The position numbers and the translations under genes are program-made. Below, in pieces: positions 58,166 through 64,000 of a stretch of 64,000 bases of DNA (position 1 is its first letter; each line of letters starts with the position of its first letter). The notes below the pieces were generated by a model. It was given only the letters and a program-made list of their open reading frames with translations. It was not told the DNA's origin and searched no databases. The stretch is from Limonium bicolor (Eukaryota > Streptophyta > Magnoliopsida > Caryophyllales > Plumbaginaceae): positions 117,881,000 through 117,944,999 of the forward strand of contig CM041776.1 of the NCBI GenBank assembly GCA_023374045.1, in the 5' to 3' direction.

Positions 58166-61100
58166 TGAAATACCCCTAACCTTTAAAATATAATTAAATG
58201 ATCTATTAATGATATAAGATGATATTATTAAACATCTAAATATTATTGGGGAACAATCTAAAAGATCTCAACAAGGCAAAACACGCCTTAAGATCGGTAA
58301 AGCCAAAAATGTGCTTTAAGACACCATGAAGATTGTATGACCTCAAATAGGATCCAAAGTGGATTCCTAAGTATTATAATGAAGTAAGGAACACAACAAA
58401 ACCGTTCTCAAGGAGAACTAAGCTCAGGAACACCCTGTGACACAAAAATGTGCGCTAAAACTCCTTAAAGCACGTTTTTGTGAGATTGCCTTTTAAATTG
58501 ATTTTTAATGGGCTTAAAAATTATAATTATCCTTAAATATGATTTAATCATATTATATCATATTAGGAATTTAATTCCAGAAATTTACGAATTTTTACAA
58601 ATTTAATATTAAAATATTAATAAAACCCTAAAGTGGGGCCCGCATGAGTCAAATTGACCAAGTATGGTCAATGGTCAATTAATTGACCCACTTGGACCAT
58701 GGAAATCGGCTGCAATAAGAGAGGGGCAGCAAGTCCTTGATTGACAATAATTGCTACCTAATACTTACTTTTGAAAATAAGTTACTTTTTACATTATTTC
58801 AAACCTTACCTATCTTCTCCTTCCTTCCTTGTCCGATTCTCCTCTGCCCAGCCGAGCTCTCCCTTCCTTTGAAGCTCTCAAAGCTTGTTCTTGAACATGG
58901 AAGGCAAACCTAGCTCCTAAGTCCTTAAGGTAAGTGTTTTAATGTCATTTTTAGCCCTTTTTCTTCATCTCTTCACTACCAACACCTAGATTTCGTGGCT
59001 CACAATTCCTATGGCTTATTCTCAGTGTTCTAAGGTTAGAACAAGAGCTAAACTCGGTTGAGACCAGTAGAGGGACCAAGGTTGTTCAAATCTACATTTT
59101 AAGGTAAAAACATACCTTAAGCTTCTCATCTTCCATGCGGTTTTCTTCCTTCAATTTTTATGAGTTTATACACTCATAATCTTCATATTTACATACTCAT
59201 TCAGTTGGTTAGCCATTTGGAGCAAGGGTGACCAAGATCCAAGAGAAATACTCTCTTTTAAGGCATTTTTCCAAGGTAAAACCTAATAACAAGGTAGCAT
59301 TTCGAGATCTAACTATTTCCTATGTCAATATGGTGGATCTAACACCTTGTGGTGTGTTTGGTTCAGGTCGAAACCACTTAGAACTTCCCTTGCATTTTTA
59401 AGGTGATTTTTGCCTTAAATCTTACATTAATTATTCCTTATGGTTAAGCTCAAGCTTGGAGTGTAACCATATCTTGTTTTTGTGTATTAAACATGTCTAA
59501 ATCATGTGGTGATTTTTCCTACAAGTGGCCGAGAGCATACAAGGATAAATCAAGGTATAAACACCTTAAACTTATGATTTTTACAATTTTAAGCATATAT
59601 ATATATATGGCCGAGAGTGAAACTTCATATATAGGTCATATTGACCTAAAAATGGAAAAAAAATGGCTAAGATAAATTAAGCTAGTCATTTAAGGATTTA
59701 ATTAACATAATGGTCAAATTATGACATTATGTGGAAAAATAATTAAACCTAAGTGAGGCCGAATATATGCTATATTTTGAGACATTTATTGTGTAATTTA
59801 TTTTGCAAGTTCAAGGTTGTAATAAGGCCATGTCATTAGGCCATTTTAATTTAAGTTTATAAGCTTATTTAGTTTTATTTATGCTTATAATTAAAATTGG
59901 GGCCAATTCGTAATTACTAGGAATTTAGAAAGCCGTGGGCTTAATTTAGAGCAATTTAGGGTTTTTAAATGAATTTAAAAAAATTATAACATTTTATAAA
60001 GTTTTGGGTCAAAATTGTAAAAATAGAAAAGTATAGGTTATTATTGGTAATTACCGAAAAGATTGGTTCCCATTTGGTATTAGGGTCAAAGTTGACTATA
60101 TAGGAGACTTTGACCAAGTTTAGAAAATTTAAGAAATTAAAATACTACCTTATAATAAGATACTTATTAAATTGTAAAAGATTTATAAGTCTTGGGGTAG
60201 TAATGTAATTACCGAAACTTAAGGGTGCTAAATGGAGTTTAGTAAAGTCCTTAAGTTATTAGAAATTTTTAGAAGTTTATTTGGTTAAATTTGGAGTTCA
60301 TATGAATTATATAAGTATAAATATGATATTTTATAACATTGTTACAAATAGGTAACAAATGTATAGAAACCGGAATTAAAAGAAGTATAAGGTTAGGAAT
60401 AATATTATAACCTTTTGGTATAGTTTGGTAATTTTTGGAATTATATATGAGGTTTTATAAAGATATATGTATAATATATAGTTTAATGGAATTAGGAAAC
60501 TATGTATTATAAATTGGGATTGAATTGTGATTTTATAGAAGTTTAGTGGTTATAAGTAAAAGCCGAAAATATAAGGGTTTGGTATTTTAAAAAATAAACT
60601 ATAGGTTATAATTGTTTTAATGACTTAAATGTCATAAGATATGTTATATAACTAGAATATGACATTATATTAATTAAGTGGTGGATTTTGTAAATATTTA
60701 AGAACATAGGTGCTGTTCGAAAATATTAACATTTTTAAATGGAATTTATAATATGGTTTTAATGTTATAAGAATTATAACATTTATAATATAAGAGTATT
60801 CATTAAAAAGAATGAATATAGATTATAAGACTTACCATATAATAAATAGTTCCATATACACATATAAATAAATATATGTAATGGTGTAGAAAATGTGATG
60901 TGGTTCAATAATTATAAATTATCATAATTAAAATGATAATAGATAAGGGAAAAGAATTATAAACATTAGATATGGAAATTCTAATGTTAAGAGTACATGA
61001 TAATAAGAATTTTAATTAAAAGTATAGTTTACAAATGAATTATACCACATTGAATTAAAAAAAAAAGAGACAAACCTTAGAAAAATAAATACTAAGTGAG

Positions 61101-62824
61101 ATGTATAGTGCATGACAAAGAACCATACATGCAATAAGAAACAAACTATACGACCTACAAACATTAAGTTACATGCGATAACAAGTTTAACAATAACTAT
61201 ACCAATATGCAAACAAGACTACGCATGTAATATAACACTCTCTCCCGATCTCGAGTTAAACCTAAAACCCGACAAACATTGATAGTTAATAACGGGGGGT
61301 TAACCGGGAGGTGTTAGTGACGGTACGGGGTACCGTAGAATTGTGTTGTTATACGGTATGCTAATCAGTAGCATTATGTATTGTTTAGATTGTTAGAGAC
61401 TACACAAGGAGCATAGGATCTTGCTGATTCATACTCCACCGTAATACATCAGGGTGAACGGTATGTTGTTATGTGTCTCTGATTGTCTCTGAGGGCTTCC
61501 TCAGTTCAGACTTCTGTGTGATCTGTGATAAGATTGTTTGTCTGAATGATAATTAATATGCATGAATTGTATATTTATAGCTGCTTATATTACTGTTGTT
61601 GAGTTAACAGTACCGGTTCGTATATATGAACCAATATATATAAAACGAACTAGCGGCTATGGTGCTATCTTATATGAAATATAAGGATCGTCAGAAAAAC
61701 GTTGTAGCACTAGGATAATAAGATATACATATTATCCGAGACTTTTATACGGAGCATTGGCCTTTCTATACGCCGCTCTCGTATCTAACACTGGATCCCG
61801 AGTTTACAGACTCTGGATTGGACTAATGACCTTAGTCTGCTGTGTTAGTAAAATTTGGTAATGCGAGGCGATGGATAAATAATTAATTAAAGATGGAAAG
61901 TAAAGCAAAGAGGATGTGGCTCTTGGTGCGCCCTGTGATCACAAAAACGATACCAGGATGTCCGCGTGGGTCCGCAAGTATCAAGAAAATTTCCCGTGAG
62001 CTAGAATGGCTCGTTGGTCGGAGACTCTACCGTTGGAGTGGCTACTGCCGTGGGTGACCCGCCATAATATATGGGTAACTAGGGACATGTCGTTTTAACG
62101 AGACATCGTCACTAGGTATAACTGAAAAATTAAAACAATTGAGAATTATACATTGGCGAACGATATTGGTTTCTATACCATGGACGAGAATTAGTACTTG
62201 TTTATCATTCTCGTTGTTTTGCTTGGTTGTTCATTGGTTATACTTGTGGTTATATTATGTATGATGATGGTTGTGTTATTTGTATGGATGTTACTGTTAA
62301 TTGTTTTACAGTTTTAAATATTAAAACGGTGTTGCATGTAATGAACCTCATGCTCTCGACCAAATAATTGAGGGGTCTTTGGGGGCATGACGGGGCATGT
62401 GATGACATACTCAGCAGGGGCTGATTCCATACCACAAACCATCTTTATTTCAGGTGAATAGCTGGTGGGTCGCAGCGAGGTGACCATTGTGACAGTACGG
62501 TTGGTTTAGACTTGGTACGGTGTGATACTCAGGTGGTTTTGGACTCGGGTGTTTAACCAAGTGTATTTGGTTTAGATGCTCACGGTCTGTAATAATTGTT
62601 GATGTTAGATTTGTTTTAAGTTGTTTAAGTTCTACTATCTATCTCTTGTGGTCACTGCGGGAATACGTTTCGCAAGTTGATTATCAGGTAATTCGTTATC
62701 ACTCGTATGGGCGAGTGATAACAGTGACACCATTAGGGCGACAGTTATTATTTTACCGCTGCGAGATATTATTGTGCGTGACTTTTATAGGATTATTAGG
62801 AGCCGAATTAGTAGGGGTGTTACA
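58166..62824 (+). repeat. 5' LTR, 4659 bp
   Basis: TG...CA ended and non-coding. It is about 0.9 kb shorter than the 5.58-kb LTRs of its relative, so it is a distinct subfamily. Short ORFs within (59493, 61012, 62250) have no recognisable content. Confidence 0.85.
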
Positions 62825-62828
62825 AAAG

Positions 62829-62840
62829 TGGTATCAGAAC
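62829..62840 (+). promoter_or_regulatory. tRNA-Met primer binding site, degenerate 3' base
   Basis: TGGTATCAGAAC four bases after the LTR; the usual motif ends GAGC. The following CTCCGCTCTGAT keeps a shorter form of the hairpin seen at 50803-50826. Confidence 0.8.
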
Positions 62841-63009
62841 TCCGCTCTGATTACAAGAGATAGTAGTTTAAGTACCGTGAGCCTAGGTTATTTACACACC
62901 AGTACCAGGAGATAGTTGTGAATGATTTGAGTTAAGTTATAGTAGGGAAAGTACAGTATTTATACCTAGAGCTGACTTTGTTCTGAATTCTTCAGATGTC
63001 TTCCGGAAG

Positions 63010-63253
63010 ATGACGTCAGCTGGCAGAGGCAGAGGAGGTGGTGGTGGAAGAGGCGGCGGGCCTGGAGGAGGACCTCCGGAGGCCCCACCCGTGGGCATGG
63101 CTGAGACTGTAGCTGCCGTCTTCGCTCAGCTAGCCCAGTTGGGAGGTATCCATATAGGAGCACCACCTGCACCACCGGTAGTCCCACCCGTACCCGCACC
63201 TAGAGAGCCGAATTGGCTGAAGAGCGTAGCTGACACGCGGGTACCTACCTACG
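63010..63253 (+). CDS. gag: Gag N-terminus, cut by assembly gap
   Basis: 81 codons from ATG 63010: a Gly/Arg-rich start (MTSAGRGRGGGGGRGG), a VGMAETVAAVFAQL helix, a proline-rich linker and PNWLKSVADTRVPTY. It matches the first ~80 residues of the Gag at 50603 (VAETIAAVLAQL; NWLKSVTETRPPTY). The gap starts one codon before the expected SGEPDP. Sequence after the gap is not Gag, so the frame through the N run is meaningless. Confidence 0.85.
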
Positions 63254-63753
63254 NNNNNNNNNNNNNNNNNNNNNNNNNNNNNNNNNNNNNNNNNNNNNNN
63301 NNNNNNNNNNNNNNNNNNNNNNNNNNNNNNNNNNNNNNNNNNNNNNNNNNNNNNNNNNNNNNNNNNNNNNNNNNNNNNNNNNNNNNNNNNNNNNNNNNNN
63401 NNNNNNNNNNNNNNNNNNNNNNNNNNNNNNNNNNNNNNNNNNNNNNNNNNNNNNNNNNNNNNNNNNNNNNNNNNNNNNNNNNNNNNNNNNNNNNNNNNNN
63501 NNNNNNNNNNNNNNNNNNNNNNNNNNNNNNNNNNNNNNNNNNNNNNNNNNNNNNNNNNNNNNNNNNNNNNNNNNNNNNNNNNNNNNNNNNNNNNNNNNNN
63601 NNNNNNNNNNNNNNNNNNNNNNNNNNNNNNNNNNNNNNNNNNNNNNNNNNNNNNNNNNNNNNNNNNNNNNNNNNNNNNNNNNNNNNNNNNNNNNNNNNNN
63701 NNNNNNNNNNNNNNNNNNNNNNNNNNNNNNNNNNNNNNNNNNNNNNNNNNNNN
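63254..63753. other. Assembly gap, exactly 500 N
   Basis: A round 500 indicates a placeholder of unknown true size. Confidence 0.99.
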
Positions 63754-64000
63754 GATTTTCAAAATTGTTATATCCAAAACAGTTTTCAAAATCGATTTCA
63801 ATCAAAGTCTTCCAGAAAATAAACTTTGTCAAATAGTTTGCAAAGACCAGATTTCAAAATCTACTGTTTACAAATGATTTTAAACACTACTTCTCACAAA
63901 TGTTATTTCAAAAACTATTTTCAAAAACAGATTTCAAAAGCCTACTTTCTACAAACGAATTTCAAACAACATTTTTCACCAACATTGCTTCAAAATAGTT
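63754..64000. repeat. Degenerate ~80-bp repeat rich in TTTCAAAA
   Basis: AGATTTCAAAA recurs at 63849 and 63929 with similar following sequence (TCTACTGTTTACAAA / CCTACTTTCTACAAA). No coding content. It is unlike the Gag region expected here. Confidence 0.55.

Larger units (their letters stand above)
58166..64000 (+). mobile_element. Ty3/Gypsy element in + orientation, 5' half, runs into a gap
   Basis: 5' LTR from TGAAATACCCCTAACC (58166) to GGGGTGTTACA (62824), PBS at 62829, gag start at 63010, then 500 N. The LTR shares blocks with the gag-only element in inverted orientation (for example AAAGCACGTTTTTGTG). The other end is outside the window. Confidence 0.85.

Overview
This window is transposon-rich nuclear DNA from a flowering plant, probably a eudicot. 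The evidence is AT-rich sequence, GT-AG introns of 70-90 nt, a Mutator-like (MULE) transposase, a plant mobile domain (PMD) gene, a plant-specific NFD6-like mitochondrial protein, and nested Ty3/Gypsy retrotransposons primed by initiator tRNA-Met. I cannot name the species. Host genes are nearly absent: the only convincing one is the NFD6-like gene at 12.6-13.5 kb.

Positions 1 to about 11000 form a MULE-like block. On the + strand lie a PB1-like N-terminal domain ORF and a spliced DDE transposase with a WRKY-GCM1-type zinc finger, MULE core, SWIM finger and CCHC knuckle. On the - strand lie three separate small genes that are paralogues of the transposase's own N-terminal domain, then a six-exon PMD gene. 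Three tandem arrays sit in the same block: a 12-bp array, a 191/192-bp array grown from the last exon of the PMD gene, and a 143-bp array inside a PMD intron. A cluster of TGCGGTTTA motifs looks like subterminal repeats of the right end. The left end and the terminal inverted repeats were not found.

Positions 11000-13870 hold the NFD6-like gene (- strand) and its promoter.

Positions 13868-30925 are the 3' end of a minus-strand Gypsy element (LTR plus integrase C-terminus/chromodomain). Its LTR is split by a LARD-like element (14093-27625; two 5.6-kb LTRs, 2.4-kb non-coding interior, TSD TATAA). Positions 30926-32631 are repeat debris.

Positions 32632-56412 are a second minus-strand element with 5.58-kb LTRs and TSD ATAGG. 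Its interior carries a gag gene with three apparent introns and no recognisable pol. Its 3' LTR is interrupted by a rearranged Gypsy copy (34655-42757, TSD TCCAT) in which parts of pol face opposite ways.

Positions 56413-58165 are non-repetitive and unidentified. At 58166 a related element begins in + orientation (4.66-kb 5' LTR, PBS, gag start) and runs into an assembly gap of exactly 500 N.

Many reading-frame breaks and most differences between paired LTRs are one-base changes in homopolymer runs. Some pseudogene-like lesions may therefore be assembly errors. The most unusual points are the solo PB1-like gene set with the PMD gene, the PMD-derived array, the intron-bearing gag-only retroelement, and a set of hairpins whose stems differ in compensatory ways around a constant CCC/GGG loop.
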